Shown here piece after piece: positions 1 through 10,885 of a stretch of DNA of 64,000 nt. Source of the stretch: Rotaria socialis (taxonomy: Eukaryota > Rotifera > Eurotatoria > Philodinida > Philodinidae); the NCBI GenBank assembly GCA_905331475.1, contig CAJNYU010001751.1, forward strand, positions 8,866-72,865, in the 5' to 3' direction. A program made the translations under genes and the position numbers. The first letter of the stretch is position 1; every line of letters starts with the position of its first letter. The notes beneath the pieces were generated by a model, which saw only the letters and a program-made list of their open reading frames with translations, was not told where the DNA came from and ran no database searches.

Positions 1-62
1 AAAATCTATGCATTTTTATTAACATACTCAGGTAACGGTGAGGATTTTTTCGGTCACTCTAA

Positions 63-1312
63 TCGAGGAGTTCTGTTTATTTTTATTTGATGTCTGTCCA
101 TGTTTTCAGTGGATTTTTCAATTCCGAAATTGTTTTCATCAAAATTAAAAATCATTGAGAAATTGCAATGAATACCTTGAAATTTACAAATAACTTTTTT
201 CAGTTTTCGCCTACCAAATAATTATATTTCGTTTTCAAGTGTTGAGATGTCCTATACTCTTGACAATGTCATAGGATATATACAATGCAAATCGAAAACT
301 GTCTCAGTTTCCCAGCTTCCCATTTCTATATGAAATGTATTTCATCAGTTACTCAGAATAAATATAAAAGAAGCATGATTAATACTGACTGTTGGCATCA
401 GCAATCGTAGTTACCTACATTAGCATATTCCATATAACCAGGGGTGTCACATTTAAATTTAAAATTTTGCAGCATTTAAATTTAACTAAATTTAAAGTAA
501 ATTGTTTGAAATTCAAATTAGTCACATTTTGAAAGCTAATAGATAAACATAGTTTTTGACTTGATTGCTATTATTTAAAGTCAAATTTGAGTAATTATGT
601 TTCTTGTTTTCTAAAGTTAAAGCTAGCCATTCTTCTACGAATTGTGCTATTAAATATACTTTTATGAGTATCCCGATATTCTGAAGAAGAAAGATGACGG
701 ATCCTGGATAATCTGTATAAAAATTTTGACTATTATGAACAAATATTAACCTAAAATACTAGGTTCTCCTCTCATTTAGTATTTACTACTGTTAAAGTCA
801 CGTATTTTTCTGATAGTAATGATGTGTATCCATCCAAACAATTTATCAAATTTTAAATTTTTATTGTGAAAATTTTAATTTTAACTTTTCTATGAGAAAA
901 ATCTTAATTTAAATAAAATAAATTGTAAATTGTCATCCCTATCGAGGAGTTCTGTTTGTTTATATTTGATGTCTGCCCATGTTTTCAATGGATTTTTCAA
1001 TTCCGAAATTGTTTTCATCAAAATTAAAAATCATTGAGAAATTGCAATGAATACCTTGAAATTTACATATAGTTTTTTTCAGTTTTCGCCTACCAAATAA
1101 TTATATTTCGTTTTCAAGTGTTGAGATGTCCTATACTCTTGACAATGTCATAGGATATATACAATGCAAATCAAAAAATGTCTCAGTTCCCAGCTTCCCA
1201 TTTCTATATGAAATGTATTTCATCAGTTACTCAGAATAAATATAAAAGAAGCATGATTAATACTGACTGTTGGCATCAGCAATCGTAGTTGTCTAAATTG
1301 GCATATTGTATA
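63..1312. repeat. Tandem duplication, about 370 bp, two copies
   Basis: Bases 63-440 and 942-1312 are near-identical direct copies, both beginning TCGAGGAGTTCTG and diverging together around GCATATT. The period is 879 bp. The spacer between the copies is the transposon-like element at 441-940, and the second copy starts one or two bases after the element ends. I see no coding potential. The layout fits either insertion of the element at the junction of a tandem duplication or duplication mediated by the element. Confidence 0.85.
441..940 (+). mobile_element. TA-type non-autonomous inverted-repeat element, copy 1
   Basis: The element starts GGGGTGTCACATTTAAATTT and ends in a degenerate inverse, ATTGTCATCCC followed by TA. 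It is very AT-rich and has no long ORF. Related copies lie at 29565-29902 (same orientation, truncated) and 57792-58403 (inverted). The three share an internal core, including AAAGTTAAAGCTAG and GAGTATCCC. The TA target duplication is clear only in the third copy, so a Tc1/mariner-like or other TA-inserting source is an inference. Confidence 0.7.
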
Positions 1313-1525
1313 TAAGGCAGAAATAAAATGAACCAATATTTCTTAGAAACGAACCACTTGATTTCGTTTGATGTAAGTCAGCAAAATAATTGACTAAGCA
1401 TCTTTAGCATCCTGAAACTCTGTGATTCAATTGCAGTATTAATGTTTTATAAATTTCGTTTTTCGAATCAATGCAATTTATTTTATTTTCAGATTAACTA
1501 CACCTTGTGTAATAAATTAACAAAA

Positions 1526-3400
1526 ATGAACAATCGATTTGGAAACGCCATTATTGTTAAAGTGCATCCAAAGACAATTCCTTCAACAAGCGTCAATCAG
1601 GTATTTTATTTGAACACTTATTTTTCATTTAAAACTTCGGTTGAAATAAATCTTTCATGTAAAGTTAGCTGATTACGATCAGAGAAATTTCGTAGATATT
1701 TTTACACTAATAAACATGATCTCTTTATTCTAAAATACTACTTTGACTAATTAGATTATACTACACTAGGTTACTCTGACATAAACTTGATTCAACCAAA
1801 ACGATGAAGCCTTTCTTCATCGACTGAAAATAAGTTTGCTTTCAATGAATGATCATATCTTGTTTTTTTCATATTAATGAGAAAATGAATTCAATAGTTT
1901 CACCATTCTCATTTGAACCTAAATATGTTCATGGAGACATGAACAATGTAACATTGAGTCGAAAACTAGAAAAATATTCTTGTTGATTTTAATTATTAAA
2001 ATAAAACTATTTTGAGAATATGGAATGTAGTTGAGGTGTAAAATAAGTAATGCCTTCCATGTTCTAGCCTCTCAACACCCAAAATATCATGCCAACAATG
2101 CCGATGCACCGCCATGAATTGCTTCATTCAGCAAATATTGATGGTAACAATACAAAAAACGTAATCTCAAATAGCAATGATCAAATGCGTGAACTGAGAG
2201 AATCTCCCTTTCAGAAATACGGTGCTTTTTCAAATCCAATCGATTATAATCAAGAACATCAAGACGAATTAAAAAATGACTTTAAGAAAGGGTACGAAAA
2301 ATTTATCTGGTGTTCTTTTTAGTGTGCTTGAGAGCATGTGTGTGGTGATGGTTGTATGTATATTAACCTCATCCATACCCACACTCAAAATTTCATCTAA
2401 TATAAATTGTATTGGATATATCTTCATAACTATTTTGACGTTACTTATTCATTTTCGCGATCTCTCTTGCAAGGTGTTTTATGCTTCATTTAGTTGGAAC
2501 AAAGTATTGGGAAACAAACCTTCATCAAAGATGGTTTGCTTTTTAGTTGCCTTTATTGTGTGTGGTATACCATTGACTGTTTTTGTAACTCTCTGGTAAG
2601 AACAAAAATGTGAAATGCTACTTTTTTTCTAATTATTTTCGAGTTCATTTCCTAGGATGACCAGTCGTTCAACATCGACTATAACTTCAACAGCGACAAC
2701 GGCCTCAGGTAACTATAGTAATTCTCTTTTTGCTCCGTAAACCCTCACCATGCTTTTACGTGATTTGATCACAATGAACGCTAAACATTTTAAGGAATCA
2801 AAGTAAAATATAATATCAATGTTCCTATGTGAAGTGAGCAGAACCTATATAAACAGCATGATTAAATATGAAATTAGACTCGTTTTTGTTATGATTCTAA
2901 AAATTAATTTCACTCTCTATTTCACTTTTCTTTTACACGGGAAAAAACATTTTCTGACACATTGTTGTCTAAATTGTGCCGCACTGCTAATTTCAAGTAC
3001 TTCCTTTTTAGTTTCTTTACCAATACAATGCTATACTTATTCAACTCTCACTGAAGTGTATCGAAATTATCAGAATGGTTATGCCTGTTGTTGGTCCCCA
3101 TATGATACCTCGCCATCTTTAACCCCTGGTTGGTATCGTTTTACAGGATCTGCAGGTTCATCAATTCTTACGACCCCTGTATTAACCACAAATACTTGTG
3201 GTACTAGTTATCCTGGCTATTTCAATGGAACGCTACCGTCTACAGTTGGTGCATCAGTAACAGGAACTGTTTGCTTTTATACAGGAACTTCCTGTGGTTA
3301 TTCATTAGCACCCATAACAGCTGTCAACTGCAGCGGCTATTATGTTTTCTACTTATTGCCAGTGGTTAATTCAAACTATAGATACTGTTCGACAGCCTAA
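1526..3400 (+). CDS. Membrane protein with C-terminal D8C (uromodulin/OIT3-type) domain
   Basis: Five exons join in phase: 1526-1600, 2068-2291, 2323-2595, 2656-2708 and 3012-3400, giving 337 residues. The order is a polar N-terminus, hydrophobic segments near residues 104-120, 127-144 and 171-190, a short Ser/Thr linker, then an ectodomain. That domain carries GWYRFTG, a CGTSYPGYFNG stretch, VCFYTG and a final YRYC. This is the eight-cysteine D8C pattern of uromodulin, GP2 and OIT3. It has no ZP domain, so it is not an orthologue of those proteins. The likely role is an extracellular binding or lectin-like domain on a membrane anchor; the ligand is unknown. The second intron (2292-2322) would be only 31 nt; without it the frame breaks. 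The domain call is firm and the exon model is good. Confidence 0.75.
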
Positions 3401-4074
3401 GAGTCTTTATCAGAACAATGAAACGTTTAATCCTTGATTTTCCATTGAGTGACTTTTTTCCATTATACTGCTTGAATATATGACTTTTAGTTCTCCTAAT
3501 GCTTCTTTAACCTCTGCGCACAACCTCATACCTATCATTGAATATATATATTTTCTACATTGAAAAAGCATAAAAATGAAATGGCTTACGCTGTTTTATG
3601 AAAGATGTGTGGGTATCACAAAAGAAATAGTCATAATCACTATATATCTGCCCTCAATATTCATTTGACTTGCTCTAATCCGTCGCGAGAGCTCGGGAAT
3701 GGCAAAACTTATTACTTTAAACTTTGTGAAGCGTATAGAATAATTGAAATCTAGATTTTTGATGGTTTCACAAGCAGATCTTGTCTTCAATAACAAGTCT
3801 AGGTTAGTTTACTTCCCAAGCACACAATTAACATCTAGTCTTTCATGGCGACCATCACCATCCACCAATTGTTGAAATAATGAAATTTTTAGGATCAGTA
3901 GCTTCAATTGGAGCGATTAAACTAATTGCAACGATAGAACTGGTAATATTCATCTTTCGTATACACATCGTCGAGCAACTGAAAATAAAGTTTTAGACTG
4001 ATAGTGATTTCGAGGTTGACTTTTTGCAAGAAAATAGAGCGGGATTTATTATGAATACATTAAAGTATTGTACT

Positions 4075-4235
4075 AAAAAACATTTTTTCGAGAAGCGATT
4101 CATTTCGAACAGAACTTGGTGTATCTTCCAGTCACATTCAATAATAAAGATCCTGATGTACTTACTATTGCAAGTTCATTCTATGATGAGTTGAGAGTAC
4201 TGAATGTCGAATTCGATGTAATCTTTAATATATGA
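4075..4235 (+). pseudogene. Possible coding remnant, unrecognised
   Basis: One frame reads about 50 codons of protein-like composition to a TGA at 4233, including FNNKDPDVLTIASSFYDE. A stop lies just upstream, but a pyrimidine-rich AG near 4092 could be a splice acceptor. I cannot place it in a family and see no neighbouring exon. It could be the last exon of a lost gene or chance. Confidence 0.25.
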
Positions 4236-5229
4236 TAATGATAATCTGTCTTCCCATGTCGCCTCTTTTTTATCAACTGTGCCGCAGTTACGCGTAGAGC
4301 CAATTCTGCGTCGCAGTTAGGCGTAACTATGGCGCATTGATCGTAGTGAAGATTTCTATAAGAAACTACGCTTAGTATGACTCAGATCAACGTAACTGCG
4401 TCCTAGTGATCGCATCCTACGATCTGTTGTAGGTATAAATGACCAATTACAAATTATTCCTCCTTATNAGAGAGAATGTGACACGGAGAAAGAGAAAGGT
4501 ATCTAGAGAGAAAAGATACACAGAAAGGTTACGCACTGTTCAGTGAACGATTATGTGTTACGTCACTGCAGTATGTTCATCATCTCTATGACTTACACGT
4601 GGACGTCCGGCGGTTCATATAACCCCTATCTAATCTAGTCCTTTACACGGACGTACTTCTCGGCACAACTATTTCAATTCATTTGCTTATTTGTTATTAT
4701 AATCAGGTACTAAGTGAAGATGGATTAGCTCACTTAGGTTTTTGTTTCTCCATTTCTCAATCAGATTTGCCCATAGTTTCATTTCGCTTCCATAGGATTG
4801 AGAGACTTCAGCAATTTGAAATTTTGCAAAGATGAATTCGATTGTTTTGTATTATTCTATTGCAAATATGATTTTCTTATTTTTGATTATTATACCCTGC
4901 CAGTCAAGTTCATATTTCTAAAACAATCCTTATACATTTTTTGCTCTTATATCCGTGATTTAATAATATATTTGAACTTAATTTCAGAGTTAAAAGAAAT
5001 CTTATTGGTGACTAGAATACATACTAAAAGTAGTAGAACTGAAACATTTCATATATCCAAAATATTTTTTTTAAATCGCTTGCATTTGAAATGAAGAAAA
5101 TCTTTTCTGATAGCATACGCAAACTTTCATTTACATATTCTTGTTTTGGACTGCTATGCATATTTTATTTCTCCATTACAACTTTGAAATTGATCAATTT
5201 CGATGCTTAGTTTTTTAATGAGCCACGCT

Positions 5230-5436
5230 CAAAAAAAAAATAGGTTTTTTACAGAACCTAAAAAAGGGTCTTATCCTCGGCACACCGTCAGATCGTTTTT
5301 TGGTTTTGTAAAAGTGAGGTTTCGTATCAACCCCCTTCACGATAATTCAAAAAAAGGGATTCGTAGCAATGGTTTCGTACAAAACCTTTTAGAAATCATT
5401 CAAAAAAAGGTTTCGTACCCAACAATGTTCCGTTAA
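5230..5436. repeat. Degenerate short repeat, GGTTTCGTAC-like words
   Basis: Four or five imperfect units combine an A-rich run with AGGGTTTCGTAC-like words. The same word appears in inverse orientation (GTACGAAACC-like) across 6330-7010. Confidence 0.5.
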
Positions 5437-5445
5437 AAATTTCAT

Positions 5446-5685
5446 TTAACCCTCTGCTGCAGCCCGCGATATGCACAATATTCGAGTATTTCTCAAAACC
5501 CGAGTACGGTATACATCAAATGAATCAAAAGTAAGATGAAATAATCGATAGAGTAATTTTCTGCACAAGGAAAATCATTCTAAAGACTATTTCATCTTAC
5601 TTTTGATTCATTTGATGTATGCCATACTCGGGTTTTGAGAAATACTCGAATAGTATGCATACCGCGGCCGACAGCAGAGGGTTAA
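5446..5685. mobile_element. piggyBac-type foldback MITE
   Basis: A 240-bp near-palindrome is flanked on each side by TTAA (5446-5449 and 5682-5685). Its ends read CCCTCTGCTG and CAGCAGAGGG, and the arms match over about 90 bp with only scattered mismatches around a short loop. TTAA target duplication and CC(C/Y)-type ends are hallmarks of the piggyBac superfamily. There is no ORF, so the element must have been moved in trans. Confidence 0.85.
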
Positions 5686-5699
5686 AGCCAAAGCCACCC

Positions 5700-7020
5700 G
5701 TGATTTCCATAATTGAAACAACCTAAAATACAGAAACGAATAAATATAATCATTTTATAAGATCAAACTTACTTCACTATTCTTTTACTTGAAACAATCT
5801 AAAATAAACAAATTAGCGAAAATTCATTATTTCTCAAAATCAGACTTACCTAAAACTCCATATCTATATTAACCTAGAATTACAAAAACGAATAATTCTT
5901 CGATTTGCTAAGAGAGAACTTACCTAAAACTGCATATAAGCATCAACTTAGAACAAAAAACAAATCAAATATATTAAATTACACACCATCAAACTCACCT
6001 GAAATAGCATCTATGTGGTCTTATATAATTAACCAAAACAAATTTCTGTTATTTTATGAAATCAAATCTCCTGAAACTTTCAAAATGAATCAATCAATCA
6101 CAAAGAAAAAAATTATTTACCTTCATCACATCAAACTTACCCCAGAATTTAGATGAGAGTTGAAATAAAAAGTCTACCTTGTGAAATTTGGACTCGAGAT
6201 CGACGAATTTTCTCAACCATGAAAGCTCGGAGAGAAAAACTGATAACGGATTTGGACTCAGGGACCTCGATAAGCTTTAGGAAACTTTGACATAGATAAT
6301 AAATTTGTGAAAAATTAAGGAGCAGAAACTATGAAACCTTGAGATAGTCTACGAAACGAAAGCTGGTTTGATCAGTATCCGACAAAACCTGAAACCCCGC
6401 CAGAAAGTGTGAAAAAGTTGCGTAGAAGTAATACGAAAAGTTGGGATCGTGAACAAAAATATGAGTCGGTTTGTGGAAAAGATTCCAAACCTCGAGAGTA
6501 TCTACGAAACTTTCAGTGGTTTGATATAAAATATACGAAACTTTGACATGGATAATAAAGTGAGAACCGTTCAGCTCAAAAAGTACGAAACCCTCGAACG
6601 TTCTACGAAACCATCAATTGTATTCCAGAAAATATTCCAAACCTTTTTACAGTTTACGGAACCAGCAATGGTTCTGTGGACATATTACTAAACCTTAATG
6701 GCGACCAGAAAGTGTCGANAACCTTAATAGTTCCGCACAAATAATACGAAACCTTCGGTTCATCCACGAAGCCAACAGTGGTTCAGTGGGTATATGACGA
6801 AACCTTCTGCCATTTCCCAAAACTATCAGAGGATGTTTACATGATGTACGAAACCACGAACTACTTTACGGAACCTTCGAGGAGTTCAGGCGCAAAATTG
6901 TGAAACCTGATGAAATCTGCTGAACTTAAAATAGTTCTGAAAGGAGACCACGGAACGTTTTCACTCTACAGAACTTAAAATCGTTCGGTGGAGAAATGCG
7001 GAACTATTAAGGTTCGGTAG
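5700..7020. repeat. Non-coding stretch rich in TACGAAACC-like words
   Basis: From about 6330 to 7010 the word CGAAACC, with variants such as CGGAACC, recurs every 20-50 bp with diverged spacers such as TCTACGAAAC. It ends just before the NHL gene. It looks like an old minisatellite or subtelomere-like repeat. Bases 5700-6300 are plain AT-rich DNA. I see no gene. A single N lies near 6719. Confidence 0.55.
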
Positions 7021-7043
7021 AGTACCGATTTCTTTTAGAGTGC

Positions 7044-8093
7044 ATGGTGCTTCATCTGTTCTTCTTTGTTGTAGTCATTCCACAAATATCTACTGATGCA
7101 CACTGGTCACAGGAAGGCATGGTTGTTGCTGGAAGCATTGAGGACAGCGGTGAAGGCAGTAGCGGACACAGTGATGAAAACAATTCTCGTCTTTGTCGCG
7201 GCGTCCTCTATAGAGGACGCCGTCATGGACAATGCGAAGAAGATGACATACAACAGGTTGAAACAATAATCGCCGCTACAAATCGACTAGCCTCGCCCCA
7301 TGGTCTTGTCATTGATGATGAGAATCAAACGATCATCATTGCTGACCGGTCGAATGATCGTATCATCGAATGGAAGATCGGGGATACTAATGGACAAGTT
7401 GTAGCTGGTGGAAAGGGTAAAGGATATGGCCTTAATCAGTTGAACTCTCCAACTGATGTGCTCATCGATAAAGAGACCAATAGTCTCATTATCTGCAATT
7501 ATGGGAGTCGACAAGTTGTACGATGGCTACGTCGTGCTGGTACCAGGCGAGGTGAAATTCTCATCGCAGATATCGCCTGCTGGGGATTAGCCATAGATGA
7601 TCATAGAAATCTCTATGTCTCTGATATCGACAATCATAGAGTATTACGATATTCACTAGAAGACATAAGGAATGGCACTGTTGTCGCAGGTGGAAATAAT
7701 CCGTCTGATGACCTCAGGTCATTATACAATCCGACTTACCTCTGTGTAGATCAACAACAAGCTGTCTATGTGTCGGACACAGAGAATAATCGTGTCGTGA
7801 AATGGAATAAAGATGCACAAGAAGGTGTTTGCGTTGCTGGAGATGAACTAGAAGGGAGTTCTCCGAACCAATTATCGCACCCTGGAGGAATATTCGTCGA
7901 TACCTTGGGTACTCTCTATGTGGCAGATACGCAAAATGGGCGAATCATGCGTTGGCCTCAAAATAAACCACAAGGAACTACCATCGTGGGAAATGGGGAC
8001 CCATTGCACTCACCCATCGGTTTATCCTTCGATCAGGATGGCAACCTCTATGTCACTCATAGGCAGGGTGTTCAACGCTTTGACATCGAATGA
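7044..8093 (+). CDS. Secreted NHL-repeat beta-propeller protein
   Basis: An uninterrupted 349-residue reading frame begins with a hydrophobic signal-like segment, MVLHLFFFVVVIPQIS. From about residue 80 it holds five or six NHL repeats. These show the pattern of a hydrophobic strand, G(I/L)xxD, then (L/I)Y(V/I)(S/A)D and N(N/H)R(V/I)xxW, for example NLYVSDIDNHRVLRY and TLYVADTQNGRIMRW, each followed by VVAGG-like words. Such repeats fold as a six-bladed propeller used for protein or carbohydrate contacts. With no RING, B-box or enzyme domain it is most likely a secreted binding protein; its partner is unknown. The intronless structure and full set of blades suggest an intact gene. It sits directly downstream of a repeat-rich stretch. 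Confidence 0.85.
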   Translation: MVLHLFFFVVVIPQISTDAHWSQEGMVVAGSIEDSGEGSSGHSDENNSRLCRGVLYRGRRHGQCEEDDIQQVETIIAATNRLASPHGLVIDDENQTIIIADRSNDRIIEWKIGDTNGQVVAGGKGKGYGLNQLNSPTDVLIDKETNSLIICNYGSRQVVRWLRRAGTRRGEILIADIACWGLAIDDHRNLYVSDIDNHRVLRYSLEDIRNGTVVAGGNNPSDDLRSLYNPTYLCVDQQQAVYVSDTENNRVVKWNKDAQEGVCVAGDELEGSSPNQLSHPGGIFVDTLGTLYVADTQNGRIMRWPQNKPQGTTIVGNGDPLHSPIGLSFDQDGNLYVTHRQGVQRFDIE

Positions 8094-8239
8094 AACCTAT
8101 ACTAACAATTAGATTACGTCGTTTTGATTTGTGTCGTTTGTCTTGTCTTGAAGTAAAAGTTGCATTGCAATGATCATCGCTTTTTTTCTTTGTTTGATTT
8201 TATTTACATTTTCAAACACATACGCCCCTAGGGAAAATC

Positions 8240-10625
8240 TTTGATGTTTCAGCGCCAGATCTTTGATAGATATAGTCAGGATCTTGCAAGGATTCGGTAT
8301 TTTTTCCTGAGGAAACGACTAAATCCTGAAAGAAGTGTGTAGCCACGGAGTTTTAGGATCCTATCAGGATTCAAAACAAGATTTCCTAGGATCCTGACAG
8401 GATTCGAATCAATATTTTTAAGGATCTTGACAAGTTCACCATTGTTTTTTAAATCAAGATTGAGCCAGGAAATCAATGATTTCTTAAAGAAATGTGTAGC
8501 CACGAAAGTGTAGGATCCTTTCAGGATTTCAATAATTCAAAATTGGAAAAAAGGATTTCTGATGGTATCTTTCAGGATTTGACTGGGTGTTCTCGAAGAT
8601 AATATCAAATTTCTTGACAAGATCTTTGTAGGGTTTAACTAGATTTCATTGCGCATGTTATCAGTTTCTTGGTAGGATCTTTGCAGGATTTTCTAAATAG
8701 AATATAAGAGAAATGAACACATCGAGTATCGTTCTCTAGACTTTCAGTTTACATACCGATCAGCTTACTGAGTTGGATGTCCCATCTTATTCTATATCAC
8801 TTCAACGTTCAACATAGTAATTTTTGACTAATGCAAACTTCTATTTGAATTTTATATGGATAGAAATTATTTCAAAAAATTCTGAAAATACAATATCATT
8901 TTACACATTTATTTTAGTCGGTGAAATTTACTATTTTTTTAAATTTGAATTCTATCTAAAATTAGAATTTTATTTCAGTTATATTTAAAGATATACCTGG
9001 AGTTTTTAAAATTTGAATTCGATTGAAAAAATACATTTGCAAATTTGTTTTTCGAAGATAATCAAAACTATAAGCAGTTTTCTCGAAATATTTGCTGTTG
9101 ACTAAAATTAAAATTAAATATTTAACGAAAACATTTTCCGATGTGTAAATTTCAATTAACATCCTAATTTAATGATTTTCAATGTTCTTTTCCTGATAGG
9201 ATTAAAAACTAACTCCTTGCTATAGTTAGAATCTAAAAACAACTTTTATACAAACTTCAAAGTGATTTAGAATCTTTTTTTTCCAAGATTGTTAAGAATC
9301 GTTCTTTTTGTTTACAAAAAGACCCAGATCAAAATGAGGATAAAAATACCAGTAAATTCTTCAGTTGTCAGAATTATGTTGTGCTCTGAACAAAAAATAC
9401 CATGACGTATTAAAGAATCCTTCAGTTTATTTCTGTTAAGATTTTGGTCAATATTTTTATTGAAATTATATTATGATCTGTAGATTTTCAAATTTTGAAA
9501 GGATCATGATCTTAACCAAGCTAAAAACGAGACGAAACCATTTCACTCATTCTTTCTAGGTTCCTGATAGGAACCTGAAAATTAAATTTGAAATAGGCTA
9601 TAGACACAAACCTGGGAAGATCTTAACTGGCTCTTTGTATTTTCTTATCAAGATCCTGGCCATACTTGTATCCTTTTTGAGCATTCGAAATACCTGATCT
9701 TGAGCAGTTCCTCTCAGGAACCTGATAGAACTTTGCCAGGATTTCTTAGTTGAGTATTCTGAATAATTCTGTCCTATTCTTGGTATAATCCTCCTCTGAT
9801 ATAATTATAACTCCTGGCAGCATCCTTCTATCAAGATCCAGGATGGATTTTCACTTAAACTTAATGAAATTTTGACGAAATTCTCTTTATAATTTTTGTC
9901 AGGTTTCTGAATAGGATTACCAGTGTATCTTAGGAGGATCCTGTAAACTCAATTCAGAAAAAAATCCGAACAAGAATCTGAACAAATTCTGGATGGAATC
10001 CTGAGTCAAACCTGGCAGGATCCTTGAGATTCATGATTCTGAAGGATCCTTCAAATCTATCCCAAGAAATGGGCATGGTTGAGTGGACTAAGCAGTAACT
10101 TGTAAAGATCTTTGCTAAATCCTTACATTTTCTTACCAAGATTCTGATTAAGCTTGATATTGTGTTGCAAGGTTTCGAAACGCATATTTTTGAAAACATC
10201 TGAACAAGATCCTGATTGAAGCTTTCCAGGATTAGTTAGTTTTGCATTGTGACTGTTCTTGTTATTTTCTTGTCAAGATCCTTGAATGATGTGGCTATCA
10301 ATCCTAACAGGATCCTGATACGATGATTTGACTAGGTCCTGAAGAGAACCTGATAAAATCTTGACAGAATCCTTTCTGAAAACTTGAGAGGATCCTTGAT
10401 AGGTTCTTGAGTAAATCCTGAATGGATCCTACGTTCTCAGTTCAGAAAAATATCTGAGCAGGAACCTGAAGAAATCCTGACTAGGATCTTGTTTCACCTT
10501 GAAAAATCCTGGAAACAAGAATTACTAGGATTCGAAACAGGATCCTGAATAAAACTTGACAAGATCCTGGAGATTCAGGATCCTGAAAGATCCTTCCAGG
10601 GTTTCTCAAGGAATGAACAGGATTG
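8240..10625. repeat. Large degenerate array of GGATCCTGA-like words
   Basis: Words such as AGGATCCTGA, CAGGATTC and GATCCTTGA recur on both strands, densely at 8270-8700 and 9540-10625 with an AT-rich gap between. Higher-order copies are visible. GTGTAGCCACG followed by TAGGATCC appears at about 8336 and 8494. A block starting GGATCCT and followed by TTCAGAAAAA appears near 9940 and near 10425. Short ORFs here are by-products of the repeat. Confidence 0.75.
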
Positions 10626-10824
10626 AGACTAGGGGCGGGATACATCCCGGATCATTCACACCTCACCAAGGAAATGCATCAACAGGGCCTGCGAACCCCA
10701 ATAATCTGCCATGGAGACCCAAGTACTTACCTGGCCAGTGTTTAATCTATGTCAGTATTTGGGAAGACGACCAAAAAAGAACTAGAATTTGACCCCTTAA
10801 TTCCAGTGTTGGAGCCAGTATTTC

Positions 10825-10885
10825 GGGCTTGGTGTGGGTGTGAAGAACACTTCTTCCTGAAAACCCACACACCCACACCCACCTC
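10825..10885. repeat. Telomere-like GTGTGGG / CCCACAC inverted pair
   Basis: GGTGTGGGTGTG is followed about 30 bp later by CCCACACACCCACACCCACC, so the two halves can fold back. I recall TGTGGG as the bdelloid telomere unit, which makes this a candidate interstitial telomere-like scar. It is very short and might be chance. Confidence 0.4.

Larger units (their letters stand above)
3401..5445. other. Intergenic DNA with short inverted words and one gene-like fragment
   Basis: No convincing complete gene. Bases 4270-4440 are more GC-rich than their surroundings and contain the short inverted pair CGCAGTTACG and CGTAACTGCG, as in a decayed foldback element. A single N lies near 4467. The rest is AT-rich. 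Confidence 0.5.
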
